NCBI GenBank assembly: GCA_031292175.1
Contig: JARLHQ010000003.1
Location: 1-64,000 of the forward strand
From: Humidesulfovibrio sp.
GTDB lineage: Bacteria; Desulfobacterota; Desulfovibrionia; Desulfovibrionales; Desulfovibrionaceae
Reading direction: 5' to 3'
DNA: 64,000 nucleotides
Numbering within the stretch: the first letter of the stretch is position 1; each line of letters opens with the position of its first letter. A model generated the notes under the pieces. That model was not told where the DNA came from, made no database searches, and saw only the letters and a list, made by a program, of their open reading frames with translations. The translations under genes and the position numbers were made by a program. Below, piece by piece: positions 1-7,937 of this stretch.

Positions 1-46
1 ACCAACTCCTCTCGACGAACGACTGTCAATCTGGCATTGGCATGGA

Positions 47-118
47 TGTTCACTCGGTCCTCCTGTCGGCAGTTGAGTTCTCGCAAACCCAATTTGACCG
101 ATTCGGGCCGAGTGAACA
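47..118. repeat. 11-bp perfect inverted repeat upstream of yedF
   Basis: TGTTCACTCGG at 47-57 is the exact reverse complement of CCGAGTGAACA at 108-118, with 50 bases between. It lies in the roughly 210-base non-coding left edge of the window, upstream of the candidate yedF promoter. It could be a paired operator or the base of an RNA structure belonging to a gene outside the window. No gene was recognised in bases 1-214. Confidence 0.5.
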
Positions 119-144
119 ACCTCCTATAACTTCACAGCTAGTCC

Positions 145-172
145 TTGAAACGCTTCACTTCGCGTGTAGAAT
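145..172 (+). promoter_or_regulatory. Candidate sigma-70 promoter of yedF
   Basis: TTGAAA (145-150) and TAGAAT (167-172) are separated by 16 bases. The predicted transcript would start near 179, giving a leader of about 35 bases that contains the ribosome binding site GGAGG (202-206), eight bases before the ATG at 215. Confidence 0.5.
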
Positions 173-214
173 AACATTACATACGCTGATTTTTCAAATT
201 TGGAGGACAAATAA

Positions 215-853
215 ATGAACGCAATCACCTTGGACTGCCAGGGGTTGGCCTGCCCCGGACCGGTCTTGCGCTGCATGGACTGCCTGGAGAAGCAGGCTCC
301 CCAGGGGCTCACCGTGCTCGTGAACGACCCGGCGGCGCTGGAAAACGTCTCCCGGCTGCTTACGGGCAAGGGCTTCTCTGTCAGTTCCTTGCACGAACTC
401 GGCATATGGACCATCCGCGCCAACCGGGACGCCTCCGCCACTGCCGCGTCAGCCGCCGCGCCAGCTCCGGCCGGAGGCGACGCCTGTGCGTCCGTGGTGC
501 CCGGCGCCCAGGGCAAGCGCTCCACCACCGTGTTCATCACGGCGGAGACCATCGGCAAGGGCGACGAAGAGCTGGGCGGCAAACTCATGCTGAACTTTCT
601 GCTCACCTTGCCGGAACTTGGCGACAAACTCTGGCGCATCGTGCTGGTGAACGGCGGGGTGAAACTGGCCTGTGAAGGCCACCCTTGCCTGGAAAAACTC
701 GTCACGCTGGCCGAATCCGGCGTCTCCGTCCTGGTCTGCGGCACCTGCCTGGGCTTTTTCGGCCTCATGGAGAAGAAGAGGGTGGGCGAGACGACCAACA
801 TGCTGGACGTGGTCACCAGCCTGGACGTGGCGGGCAAGGTCATCCAGGTGTAG
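215..853 (+). CDS. yedF: YedF-like sulfurtransferase-family protein (TusA + DsrE-like domains)
   Basis: The 212-residue protein has two parts. Residues 1-70 form a TusA/SirA domain with the signature Cys in CPGP (Cys13), the residue that carries persulfide in this family. Residues 105-212 form a DsrE/DsrF-like domain that includes a CGTCLGFFGL stretch. An Ala/Pro-rich linker joins them. This architecture is that of the YedF proteins, annotated as sulfurtransferase-like selenium metabolism proteins and often found in selenoprotein-making anaerobes. A role as a sulfur or selenium carrier is inferred from the family; the exact partner is not known. The start is supported by GGAGG eight bases upstream. 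It appears monocistronic and ends at a strong hairpin shared with the convergent hydrolase gene. Confidence 0.85.
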   Translation: MNAITLDCQGLACPGPVLRCMDCLEKQAPQGLTVLVNDPAALENVSRLLTGKGFSVSSLHELGIWTIRANRDASATAASAAAPAPAGGDACASVVPGAQGKRSTTVFITAETIGKGDEELGGKLMLNFLLTLPELGDKLWRIVLVNGGVKLACEGHPCLEKLVTLAESGVSVLVCGTCLGFFGLMEKKRVGETTNMLDVVTSLDVAGKVIQV

Positions 854-882
854 CGGCCCCTGCCCTGCTCCATCCAAACAAT

Positions 883-917
883 AACGCCGGGCAGGAGATC
901 GCTCCTCCCGGCGTTTC
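883..917 (+). terminator. Hairpin terminator between convergent genes
   Basis: The arms AACGCCGGGCAGGAG and CTCCTCCCGGCGTT pair around an ATCG loop with one bulged C. A short T run (914-916) follows on the plus strand. It lies between yedF and the minus-strand hydrolase gene and could serve both. Confidence 0.75.
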
Positions 918-935
918 CAGCGCCAGCAGGCTGTC

Positions 936-1811
936 CTAGCCGCCGCAGCCCGGCGTCTGCCCCGCCCTGCCGGAGGCCGACGGGCTCTCGTCGCCTTTGG
1001 CAAGGCGGCAGCAAGTCCAGTGCAACTGACGGCGCATGTCCTCCAGAAGCTGCCGGTCCAGCGGTGGCAGCTCCCCATGCTGGGCCGAAGCGTCCGCGCA
1101 AGACATGCCTGGCGCGCCTTTGATGATGCGGTGTAGCAGGCCCGCCAACTCAAGCGGCGCGGAAACCATGGCGCAGTGCCCGCTCATCAGGGCGTGCATC
1201 TCAAACCCTTCGGCGTTGGCGCGCACCGCCATGGCCCGCAACAACGGATTTCTGACCGGGATGCAGCTGATGTACGTCCGTTTCGCCGCACACGCGCCGC
1301 CGCTTTCCGGGGAGGGATCGGTAAAGGCCGCACGGGGAAACAGGCCCAGGCGCCGCCCGAACCACGGGACCGCCTCCGGGCCGACGCCGAATGACTGCAG
1401 GGGCCAAGGCCGTACCAGCCCATCTTCCGTGCTGTGCGCGGCCAAAAGCTTTTGGAAGGGCGCGCCGCCCAGGTCGGCGAAGGATTTGCCCGGCTGCGGC
1501 AGCACTCCGTCCAGCAGCACCAGCCGCGTCACGGTTTCCGACAGCGCCTCGGCCACGGCGCAGCAGACCAGCCCGGCGTAGCTGTGCCCCACTAGCACCA
1601 CATCCACGAGCCCCTCATCCTCAATGTACTGGGCAATGTCCCGGACATAGGTGTTCAGCCCCACCCCGGCAACGAGCGAGTGGCGGTGGTGCCCGCATCC
1701 GGTCAGCGTCGGGCGGTGCGCCGTGTGCCCACGCTCCTCGAGCGCCTCGGCCACCCATTTCCAGACCCAGCCGCCCTGAAACGCGCCGTGTACAAAAACG
1801 ATGCTGGCCAT
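936..1811 (-). CDS. Alpha/beta hydrolase
   Basis: The 291-residue cytoplasmic protein has the alpha/beta-hydrolase fold of the small esterase/hydroxynitrile-lyase-like group. An oxyanion-hole segment FVHGAFQGGW lies near the N-terminus, the nucleophile elbow GHSYAG has Ser77, and a C-terminal GHCAMVSAP supplies the likely catalytic His. The substrate cannot be told from sequence. The C-terminal 60 residues, after the catalytic His, are low-complexity and unlike the core; the stop lies close to the shared terminator. It is the last gene of a minus-strand group that starts with a small membrane protein and trmO, with eight bases between trmO and this ATG and GGAGG just upstream. Confidence 0.8.
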   Translation of the reverse strand: MASIVFVHGAFQGGWVWKWVAEALEERGHTAHRPTLTGCGHHRHSLVAGVGLNTYVRDIAQYIEDEGLVDVVLVGHSYAGLVCCAVAEALSETVTRLVLLDGVLPQPGKSFADLGGAPFQKLLAAHSTEDGLVRPWPLQSFGVGPEAVPWFGRRLGLFPRAAFTDPSPESGGACAAKRTYISCIPVRNPLLRAMAVRANAEGFEMHALMSGHCAMVSAPLELAGLLHRIIKGAPGMSCADASAQHGELPPLDRQLLEDMRRQLHWTCCRLAKGDESPSASGRAGQTPGCGG

Positions 1812-1819
1812 ATGTCCTC

Positions 1820-2377
1820 CTAGCGGAACCGCTCGTCGGCCTTGCAGGTTTCCGCTTCGTCCACCTTGCCCGCGAACCAGCCGATGCGCCCGGCCTCCCA
1901 GACGTCGAAGGCCGGCACATAGGGCTTGATGTCCAGAACCGGCGTGCCGTCAAGGATGTCAACGTTGCGCAGGTGCACCACGCCGCCCGTGCCAGCCGCT
2001 TCCGAACCGGCCAGTTCAACGCCGACCAGCTCCAACACCGAGAGGCCGATGGCGTTGGGCCGCTTCGGCGAACGCGTGGCGAAGATCCCGTGGTCCTGGG
2101 TGTCCAGGAAGGGCCGCACGAGCAGTTCGTAGCCGTTGATGCGGTGCAGGTGGTAGAGTACGATGACGTGGGAGAAGCCGTTGAGGTCCTTCAGCCCCGC
2201 CGCAAACTCCGGCGCGACCTCGATATGGCCCTGGATGCCGCGCGCCCCCACGGGCTGGATGGGCATGCCAGCCACGTCCGCATACGGCGAACGCAGCGTG
2301 CCGATGGGCTGATACGCCACCGCGCCTTCGGCCTGACGCCCAGGACGCGACACCCGGCTTTGCGCTGGAAACGTCAC
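1820..2377 (-). CDS. trmO: tRNA (N6-threonylcarbamoyladenosine37-N6)-methyltransferase TrmO
   Basis: The 185-residue protein matches the TsaA/YaeB (TrmO) family, which uses S-adenosylmethionine to add a methyl group to t6A37 of tRNA. Family signatures are visible: IGTLRSPY near the start, the long central strand motif with GFSHVIVLYHLHR, and the hallmark TRSPKRPNAIGLS. The C-terminal part contains DGTPVLDIKPYVP, also typical. The length is somewhat short of E. coli TrmO because the C-terminal extension is reduced. The start overlaps the end of the upstream membrane-protein gene by 4 bases, indicating translational coupling. An alternative internal start nearer the conserved core is possible because the first 20 residues are not conserved in the family. 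Confidence 0.85.
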   Translation of the reverse strand: MTFPAQSRVSRPGRQAEGAVAYQPIGTLRSPYADVAGMPIQPVGARGIQGHIEVAPEFAAGLKDLNGFSHVIVLYHLHRINGYELLVRPFLDTQDHGIFATRSPKRPNAIGLSVLELVGVELAGSEAAGTGGVVHLRNVDILDGTPVLDIKPYVPAFDVWEAGRIGWFAGKVDEAETCKADERFR

Positions 2378-2658
2378 GCGGCCACCCGTCGCCCTGGTCT
2401 GCCGCGTCGCCCGAAAAGCGCAAGCCCCCCCGCCAGCAGCAAAAGTCCTGCACCCGCGGCAAACCGCACAGGCAGCATGGCCACGCCAATGCCGAACAAG
2501 AAGATGGGCACGGGCCGGGTGGCGAACTCCCGCAGGCCGAGGCGCACGGCCTGGCCCTCATATCCGAAGGGGTCGGGCCGCAGCTGCCCCAGGCCGACAT
2601 CGATGAAGGCGAATACCACCACGGCCAGAAGGATAAGGAAAAAGACGGAATATGGCAT
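2374..2658 (-). CDS. Small membrane protein, unknown function
   Basis: This 94-residue protein is not recognised. It has a hydrophobic segment at residues 3-20, a short polar loop, and two further hydrophobic segments at about 49-64 and 66-82, ending in an Arg/Gly-rich cytoplasmic-looking tail. GGAGG lies seven bases before the ATG. The stop overlaps the trmO start by 4 bases, so the two are co-transcribed, but trmO orthologues have no obligatory membrane partner and no functional link is proposed. Confidence 0.6.
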   Translation of the reverse strand: MPYSVFFLILLAVVVFAFIDVGLGQLRPDPFGYEGQAVRLGLREFATRPVPIFLFGIGVAMLPVRFAAGAGLLLLAGGLALFGRRGRPGRRVAA

Positions 2659-2783
2659 GGCGCCTCCTATGACCTGTTTACTTCAAATCCTGTGCCGTCA
2701 TTTCAACACTTCGGAATACCAGTTATATTTGCTAAAACACGCAGCAAGCCCATCAAGCCGAGGCTACACTTTTGTATCAACCG

Positions 2784-2799
2784 TGCATTTTTGAATGCA
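2784..2799. promoter_or_regulatory. Palindrome TGCATT-N4-AATGCA in the tunR upstream region
   Basis: Perfect six-base arms flank a TTTG centre. The palindrome overlaps the candidate -35 element TTGAAT at 2791-2796. Its position suggests a repressor operator for the tunR-modA promoter; the cognate protein is unknown. Confidence 0.4.
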
Positions 2800-2818
2800 T
2801 ACGTCGCTACTAGATAAT
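2791..2818 (+). promoter_or_regulatory. Candidate distal sigma-70 promoter of tunR-modA
   Basis: TTGAAT (2791-2796) and GATAAT (2813-2818) lie 16 bases apart in the A+T-rich 344-base gap (2659-3002) upstream of tunR. The gap contains no protein gene; it holds this promoter, a second candidate promoter and two palindromes. Confidence 0.45.
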
Positions 2819-2831
2819 ACATTGCTCACAC

Positions 2832-2856
2832 GGTTGTCGTAAATACCGTGACAACC
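2832..2856. promoter_or_regulatory. Inverted repeat GGTTGTC-N11-GACAACC, candidate TunR operator
   Basis: Perfect 7-base arms are separated by 11 A+T-rich bases. It lies between the two candidate tunR promoters, nine bases before the TTGACA at 2865. The two-arm layout with a short A+T-rich centre resembles the geometry of recombinase-type sites, which fits a regulator with a tyrosine-recombinase fold. Assignment to TunR is inference. Confidence 0.45.
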
Positions 2857-2864
2857 AACGCCGC

Positions 2865-2894
2865 TTGACACAATTTTTCTGTGCCTGTTATGCA
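2865..2894 (+). promoter_or_regulatory. Candidate proximal promoter of tunR-modA
   Basis: A consensus -35 TTGACA (2865-2870) is followed after 17-18 bases by TTATGC/TATGCA (2888-2894), a weaker -10. A transcript from here would have about a 100-base leader before the tunR ATG. Confidence 0.4.
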
Positions 2895-3002
2895 CCAAGG
2901 CCACATCATACGTCTATTGCATTCAGCATAGCATCACGAAAAATTCAAGAAGCGTGTGTTGGCATGTGAGTTGCTTTCAGAAGTACTCACGGCGGAGGGG
3001 CA

Positions 3003-4187
3003 ATGACCAACATCAAAGGCGTTGAACAGCGTGTTCTCGAAGTAACGGCTGGGATGGACAGCCAGGCCATCATCGACCTGCTGGGCGCAATGCGCGGGCT
3101 GCTGCGCGACCGGGGCCTGGAGCCCGGCTGCGACCAAGCCAGGGATCCCCGGCCTTCGCGCATGTTCTTCGTACCCGAAGGCGTGCGCTACCTGGACAGC
3201 ATGCAGATCGAGGCCTTGACCCGAGCCATCGACGCCTGGGCCAAGACCTCGCGCACCCCGCAGATCCACTTCTCACGCCAGCGCTTGCGCCTGGTGTACC
3301 TGATGCTGCGCCACTCCGGAGCCAAGGTGGGCGAGGTGCTCACCCTGGACGACACGCGCGACCTGGATTTTGAAGCCAATGAGGTGATCATCCGCGGAGG
3401 CTCCACGGAGGAAATCGACCGCCGCGTGGTGCTGCCCAAGCGTTTCATGGACGAGGTGCGGCGCTTTCTGGATACGCCAGGGGCTTTAGGCCTCCGGGGC
3501 CGGATCTTCCGCCTCGACCAGGGCTTCGTGCGGCGCAAAATCAGCGAACAGTGCGGCCGCGTGCCCTTTTCCCGGGAGTTGCTGAACCCCACGGTGCTCC
3601 GGCATTCACGCGCGGTGGAACTCTTGCGCCAGGGCGTGCCCCTGCCTGTCGTGCAGCGTCTGCTGGGCCACGCCAGCGTGGTCCTCACCTCTGGCTACTA
3701 TGCTTTTTCCGAGGGCGACAGCAAACGCATCCTCAATCATTATGTTCAGAAGGAGCCCGTCATGCGGACCAGCGCGCGCAACACATTCCTGGGCACCGTG
3801 AGCGCCGTGCGCTCGGGCGAGGTGCTCACCGAAGTGGTGCTCAGAACCAAAAGCGGCAAGGAGATCGTTTCGGTTATCACCGGCGACAGCGCGCGCAACC
3901 TCGGCATCTCAGAAGGGAAAAACCTGGCGGCCATCATCAAGGCGCCCTTCGTGCTCCTGGCCAAAGAGGAGGGCAAGTCCCTCATGAGCACCCGCAACCG
4001 TTTTCCGGCCACGGTCACAAAAATCCACGGCGACGACGTCGCCGTGGAGGTCACAGGCGCGCTCGACGATGGCACCACCATGTGCGCGCTCATCACCGAT
4101 GAGTCCGTGGACAACCTGTCCCTCAAACTGGGCGACACTGTCTGGTTCTTCTTCAAGGCCATGAGCGTTATCCTCATCGCCGAATAG
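3003..4187 (+). CDS. tunR: TunR-type tungstate/molybdate-responsive regulator (recombinase fold + two MOP domains)
   Basis: The 394-residue protein joins a tyrosine-recombinase-like domain (about 75-250) to two tandem MOP/TOBE oxyanion-binding domains (about 258-325 and 330-394). This is the architecture of TunR, described in Desulfovibrio as a transcription factor controlling tungstate and molybdate uptake. In the recombinase part Arg200-His201, the LLGH motif (His223) and Tyr232/233 are present, but the first catalytic Arg of the active recombinase motif (normally in TGLR) is replaced: the equivalent is SGAK with Lys108. The protein therefore probably binds DNA without recombining it. The MOP domains would sense the oxyanion. 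The upstream gap carries candidate operators and modA follows 35 bases downstream, so the pair is probably an operon and possibly autoregulated. Confidence 0.85.
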   Translation: MTNIKGVEQRVLEVTAGMDSQAIIDLLGAMRGLLRDRGLEPGCDQARDPRPSRMFFVPEGVRYLDSMQIEALTRAIDAWAKTSRTPQIHFSRQRLRLVYLMLRHSGAKVGEVLTLDDTRDLDFEANEVIIRGGSTEEIDRRVVLPKRFMDEVRRFLDTPGALGLRGRIFRLDQGFVRRKISEQCGRVPFSRELLNPTVLRHSRAVELLRQGVPLPVVQRLLGHASVVLTSGYYAFSEGDSKRILNHYVQKEPVMRTSARNTFLGTVSAVRSGEVLTEVVLRTKSGKEIVSVITGDSARNLGISEGKNLAAIIKAPFVLLAKEEGKSLMSTRNRFPATVTKIHGDDVAVEVTGALDDGTTMCALITDESVDNLSLKLGDTVWFFFKAMSVILIAE

Positions 4188-4222
4188 CCTCGCACCGCAA
4201 CCCCCAAGCCAAAGGAGACAGC

Positions 4223-4984
4223 ATGCGCAAACGCCTCATCGCCATTCCGGCCCTCGTACTGACCCTGGCCCTGTGCCTGGCCCCGAGCCTGGCCGCCGCC
4301 GCCGACCTTACCGTCTCCGCGGCCGCCAGCCTCACCGACGCCTTCAAGGTCCTCAAGACAGCCTTTGAAAAAGCCAACCCCGGCACCACGGTCATCACCA
4401 ATTTCGGTGCCTCTGGCGCACTCCTGCGCCAGATCGAGAACGGCGCGCCCGTTGACGTCTTCGCCTCCGCCGACCAGAAAACCATGGATCAGGCCGCCAG
4501 CAAGAGCCTCATCGTCCCCGCAACCCGGGTGAACTTCGTGCAGAATGGCATCGTGCTCGTCCAGCCCGCCGATTCCAAAGTCCTCGTGAAAAGCATCGCC
4601 GACCTGACCAAGCCGGACGTCAAGCGCATCGCCTTCGGCAACCCGGCCACCGTGCCCGCCGGCAGCTACACACGCGAGGCCCTCATCAACGCCAAACTCT
4701 GGGACGTCCTGCAGGCCAAGCTTGTTCCCGCCGAGTCTGTGCGCCAGACCCTGGACTACGTCACCCGCGGCGAAGTCGACGCGGGCTTCGTGTTCGCCAC
4801 CGACGCCAAAATCGCCGGGGCCAAGGTGCGCTTCGTTCAGGATGCCGCAACCACCACCAAGGTGACCTACCCCATCGCCGTCATCGCCACGAGCAAGAAC
4901 CCCAAGGCCAAGGCCTTCGTGGACTTCATCGCTGGCGCGGAGGGGCAGAAGGTCCTGCAGTCCTTTGGATTCAAGAAACCATAG
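4223..4984 (+). CDS. modA: Molybdate ABC transporter periplasmic-binding protein
   Basis: The 253-residue exported protein has a Sec signal peptide (residues 1-27, ending APSLAAAA). The mature part carries the ModA signatures VSAAASLTDAF, FGASGALLRQIENGAPVDVF and the C-terminal YPIAVIATSKNPKAKAF. It binds molybdate, probably also tungstate, for import. GGAG lies upstream of the ATG (CAAAGGAGACAGC). It follows tunR by 35 bases. The permease and ATPase genes modB and modC are not downstream: the gene ends at a very strong hairpin and the next gene is on the other strand. The transporter must be completed by genes elsewhere, or this is an accessory binding protein. Confidence 0.9.
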   Translation: MRKRLIAIPALVLTLALCLAPSLAAAADLTVSAAASLTDAFKVLKTAFEKANPGTTVITNFGASGALLRQIENGAPVDVFASADQKTMDQAASKSLIVPATRVNFVQNGIVLVQPADSKVLVKSIADLTKPDVKRIAFGNPATVPAGSYTREALINAKLWDVLQAKLVPAESVRQTLDYVTRGEVDAGFVFATDAKIAGAKVRFVQDAATTTKVTYPIAVIATSKNPKAKAFVDFIAGAEGQKVLQSFGFKKP

Positions 4985-4995
4985 CGGCCCCGCCC

Positions 4996-5082
4996 TCCCA
5001 AGGGACAAGTCCCTTGGGAATCCCAAACCAGACAAGGCCCTGACCGGAGCAAACTCCGGCCAGGGCCTTATCAGGTTTGGGA
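4996..5082 (+). terminator. Double hairpin terminator after modA
   Basis: A first hairpin (4996-5019) pairs TCCCAAGGGAC with GTCCCTTGGGA. A second, nested one pairs AAGGCCCTG/CAGGGCCTT and CCGGAG/CTCCGG around a CAAA loop (5034-5069), and its base is extended by TCCCAAACC (5021-5029) pairing with GGTTTGGGA (5074-5082). It separates modA from the convergent flavoredoxin gene. There is no long T run. Confidence 0.75.
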
Positions 5083-5122
5083 ACGTCAGATGACCTTCGC
5101 TCCCCGGCTCATTGCGCCGCTC

Positions 5123-5695
5123 TTATTTCCCGATGGCCTTGCCGACGTTGAAGGCCTTGCCCAGGAGTTCGCCCAAGGCGTGGTATTGGCTCGCACCGGG
5201 GGTATAGATGATGGGGCTCAGCTTTGCGGGATCAATGTGACCCTCGGGCGCGAGGATGGCCTCATCGGCCTTCACGTCCACAATCTCACCGATGAACTGG
5301 GTGTGCGCACCCAGGTCGACGGTCTGGAGCAGCTTGCACTCCAACACCAGTGGGAACTCCTGCACATAGGGCGCGTCCACGAGCTCACTTTTGACGGGCG
5401 TGAGGCCGGTAACCGCGAACTTGTCGGCCGCAGCTCCAGAGACCATGCCCACGTAGTCGGCTTCCAGGGTATGCAGCTGCGAGGGGATATTCACGGTGAA
5501 GGCTTTGCGCTCCATGACGGCGGCGTAAGTGTGGCGTTCCTTGCGCAGGGAGATGGTGACGCAGGGCGGCTTGGAGCAGCAAATGCCTCCCCAGGCGATG
5601 GTCATCATGTTGGCTTTGCCCGCGGCGTCGTAGGAACCGATGACCCACACCGGCGTGGGCTGGGCCAGCGTGTTCGCGCCTAGAGATCTCTTCAT
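5123..5695 (-). CDS. Flavoredoxin / flavin reductase-like FMN-binding protein
   Basis: The 190-residue protein belongs to the flavin-reductase-like FMN-binding family and looks like Desulfovibrio flavoredoxin, a one-domain FMN electron carrier tied to thiosulfate or sulfite metabolism in D. gigas. Visible family features are the N-terminal TPVWVIGSYDAAGKANMMTI segment, CVTISLRKERHTY, and the FTVNIPS strand. The chosen ATG is preceded by AAGGAG at a spacing of 8; a longer open frame extends upstream but lacks a ribosome site and is low-complexity. A similar fold occurs in other flavin reductases, so the electron partner is not certain. It is transcribed towards the modA hairpin, apart from the upstream ABC genes by about 130 bases. 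Confidence 0.8.
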   Translation of the reverse strand: MKRSLGANTLAQPTPVWVIGSYDAAGKANMMTIAWGGICCSKPPCVTISLRKERHTYAAVMERKAFTVNIPSQLHTLEADYVGMVSGAAADKFAVTGLTPVKSELVDAPYVQEFPLVLECKLLQTVDLGAHTQFIGEIVDVKADEAILAPEGHIDPAKLSPIIYTPGASQYHALGELLGKAFNVGKAIGK

Positions 5696-5825
5696 GCTGC
5701 AACTCCTTCCGGTTGGGTGACTCGTGCCTCGCACCTTCTTTCTACAAGAATTTTGGAAGGGTGGGGAGGGGGTCGGGACGGAAAACTTTTGACAAACAGT
5801 TGCCCGTTCCGATTCGATTCGCCCC

Positions 5826-6506
<681 letters not shown>

Positions 6507-6515
6507 GGCCGCCTC

Positions 6516-7703
6516 CTAGAGCGTCACAAGGGCTTCGCTGGGCTCGATGCTGGCGGCCTTCCAGGCCGGGAACAGCGAAGCGAGCGAGGTGAGCAACGCC
6601 AGCACCAGCGCCGTGGCCACGAGGTGCAGCGGTTCAAATGGCAACGGAGCGGTGCTTTCCAGCTCCAGCACGGCCAGGATGCGGAAACTCACGAAATACC
6701 CTGCGACGTAGCCGACAAGCCCCGCCAAAAGGCCCACGGCAGCGGCCTCCGCAGAGAAGATGGCGAACACGGACCGGCGCGAAAAACCAAGCGAGCGCAG
6801 GATGCCGATCTCCTTCTTGCGCTCGTTCACTGCCGAAAGCATGGAAATGCCCACCATGGAGCAGCCCGTGAGCAGAATCACCAGGCTGACGGACAGGATG
6901 AGCTTCTTGACGAAGAGCACGGAGACCATGCGCTGCTGCACGATGCCGCGCAACGTCTTGATCTCCGTGTCCGGCAACACGGTTCCGAGCTGGCTCACGA
7001 TGTCATCAATGGGGCAGGCGGAACACAGGGCCGCCACCTCCACAAAATTCACCTTGCTCGGCCGGTGGGTGACGCGCTGCAGATAGCCCAGGTCGCCCAG
7101 CAGCACGTTGTCATCCTCGCTGCCCGTGGGAGCCAGGATGCCCTGCACCACCAGCTGCGATCCGGCGCTTCCACCGCCCGCGACAGCGAGCGGGACCGCG
7201 TCGCCCAGCTTCAGGCCCAGCTTCGCCGCCGCCGCGCTGCCGACAAGCAGGCCTTCCGGCTTGGTCGGAAAATCGCCCTGCGCAACCGTCCAGTAGCCCT
7301 TGAGCAGCTTCTCCCGGTCGAAGCGCACCCCCACGATGGCCGCCGGAACGCCCGCCACGCGGTCCAGGACCACCAGCTTCGGCGCGATGACCGAGATGTT
7401 CTTGCGCAGGGCGATGGCGTTGATCTTCGCCTCCGTCGCCGCCTCGTCCAGATATGTGACGTCGAAGAGCATGTCGCCCAGGGCGAAACCGCCGTAGCTC
7501 ACGGTCAGCTTCTCGCTCTTGGGCGACACGAGGATGTTCGCGCCAAAGCTCACCAGCTTCTTCTCCAGGCCCTCGCCCACCACGCGCGAGACGAAGCTGA
7601 GCGCCACGATGGACACCACGCCCAGGCTGAACACCAGGAGCAGCAGGGACGTGCGCACCCACTTCTTGCGGGCGTTGCGCAGGGCGATGGTCAGGATGTT
7701 CAT
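6516..7703 (-). CDS. FtsX/MacB-family ABC permease
   Basis: The 395-residue permease has one N-terminal membrane helix (about 14-36), a large periplasmic MacB-like domain (about 40-265), and three C-terminal helices (about 270-295, 318-345, 360-382) forming the FtsX domain with ERKKEIGILRSLGFSRR, the conserved coupling motif. Only one permease gene is present, so the transporter is probably a homodimer with the downstream ATPase. The periplasmic domain has a CSACP motif near residue 229, unusual for lipoprotein exporters and compatible with metal or thiol chemistry. The start has AGGACC upstream, a weak ribosome site. DUF2318 lies 234 bases upstream on the same strand, across a hairpin. Confidence 0.85.
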   Translation of the reverse strand: MNILTIALRNARKKWVRTSLLLLVFSLGVVSIVALSFVSRVVGEGLEKKLVSFGANILVSPKSEKLTVSYGGFALGDMLFDVTYLDEAATEAKINAIALRKNISVIAPKLVVLDRVAGVPAAIVGVRFDREKLLKGYWTVAQGDFPTKPEGLLVGSAAAAKLGLKLGDAVPLAVAGGGSAGSQLVVQGILAPTGSEDDNVLLGDLGYLQRVTHRPSKVNFVEVAALCSACPIDDIVSQLGTVLPDTEIKTLRGIVQQRMVSVLFVKKLILSVSLVILLTGCSMVGISMLSAVNERKKEIGILRSLGFSRRSVFAIFSAEAAAVGLLAGLVGYVAGYFVSFRILAVLELESTAPLPFEPLHLVATALVLALLTSLASLFPAWKAASIEPSEALVTL

Positions 7704-7913
7704 GCAGGTCCTTTGTGCTGGGTGCGGGATAGGGAGACACGAGAAGTTCTGCCCTGGACCCCGCAGGGAGATGCCGGGCCGCCAGCGGCAAACAACGGAG
7801 GATCGGGGGGGGCATGGACTTCGCGCGCCCTTCTCCCGCCGGGACTCCGGTCTGGCTTTGCCAAGCGGAGCCCCAGGCGGATGATGGGGAACCGGGGGCC
7901 TTAGTCCCCGACG

Positions 7914-7937
7914 AAAGCAAGGGTGGCGCCCCTTGCT
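7914..7937 (-). terminator. Hairpin at the end of the DUF2318 gene
   Basis: AGCAAGGG (7916-7923) pairs with CCCTTGCT (7930-7937) directly after the stop codon, and on the minus strand it is followed by TTTCG. It may terminate or attenuate transcription into the ABC genes downstream. The 234-base gap to the permease gene holds a second GGGG/CCCC hairpin and no gene. Confidence 0.45.

Noticed and set aside
1391-2794. Plus-strand open frame across trmO and its neighbours
   Set aside because: It is Arg/Ala/Pro-rich with no motif; trmO and the hydrolase on the minus strand are clear.
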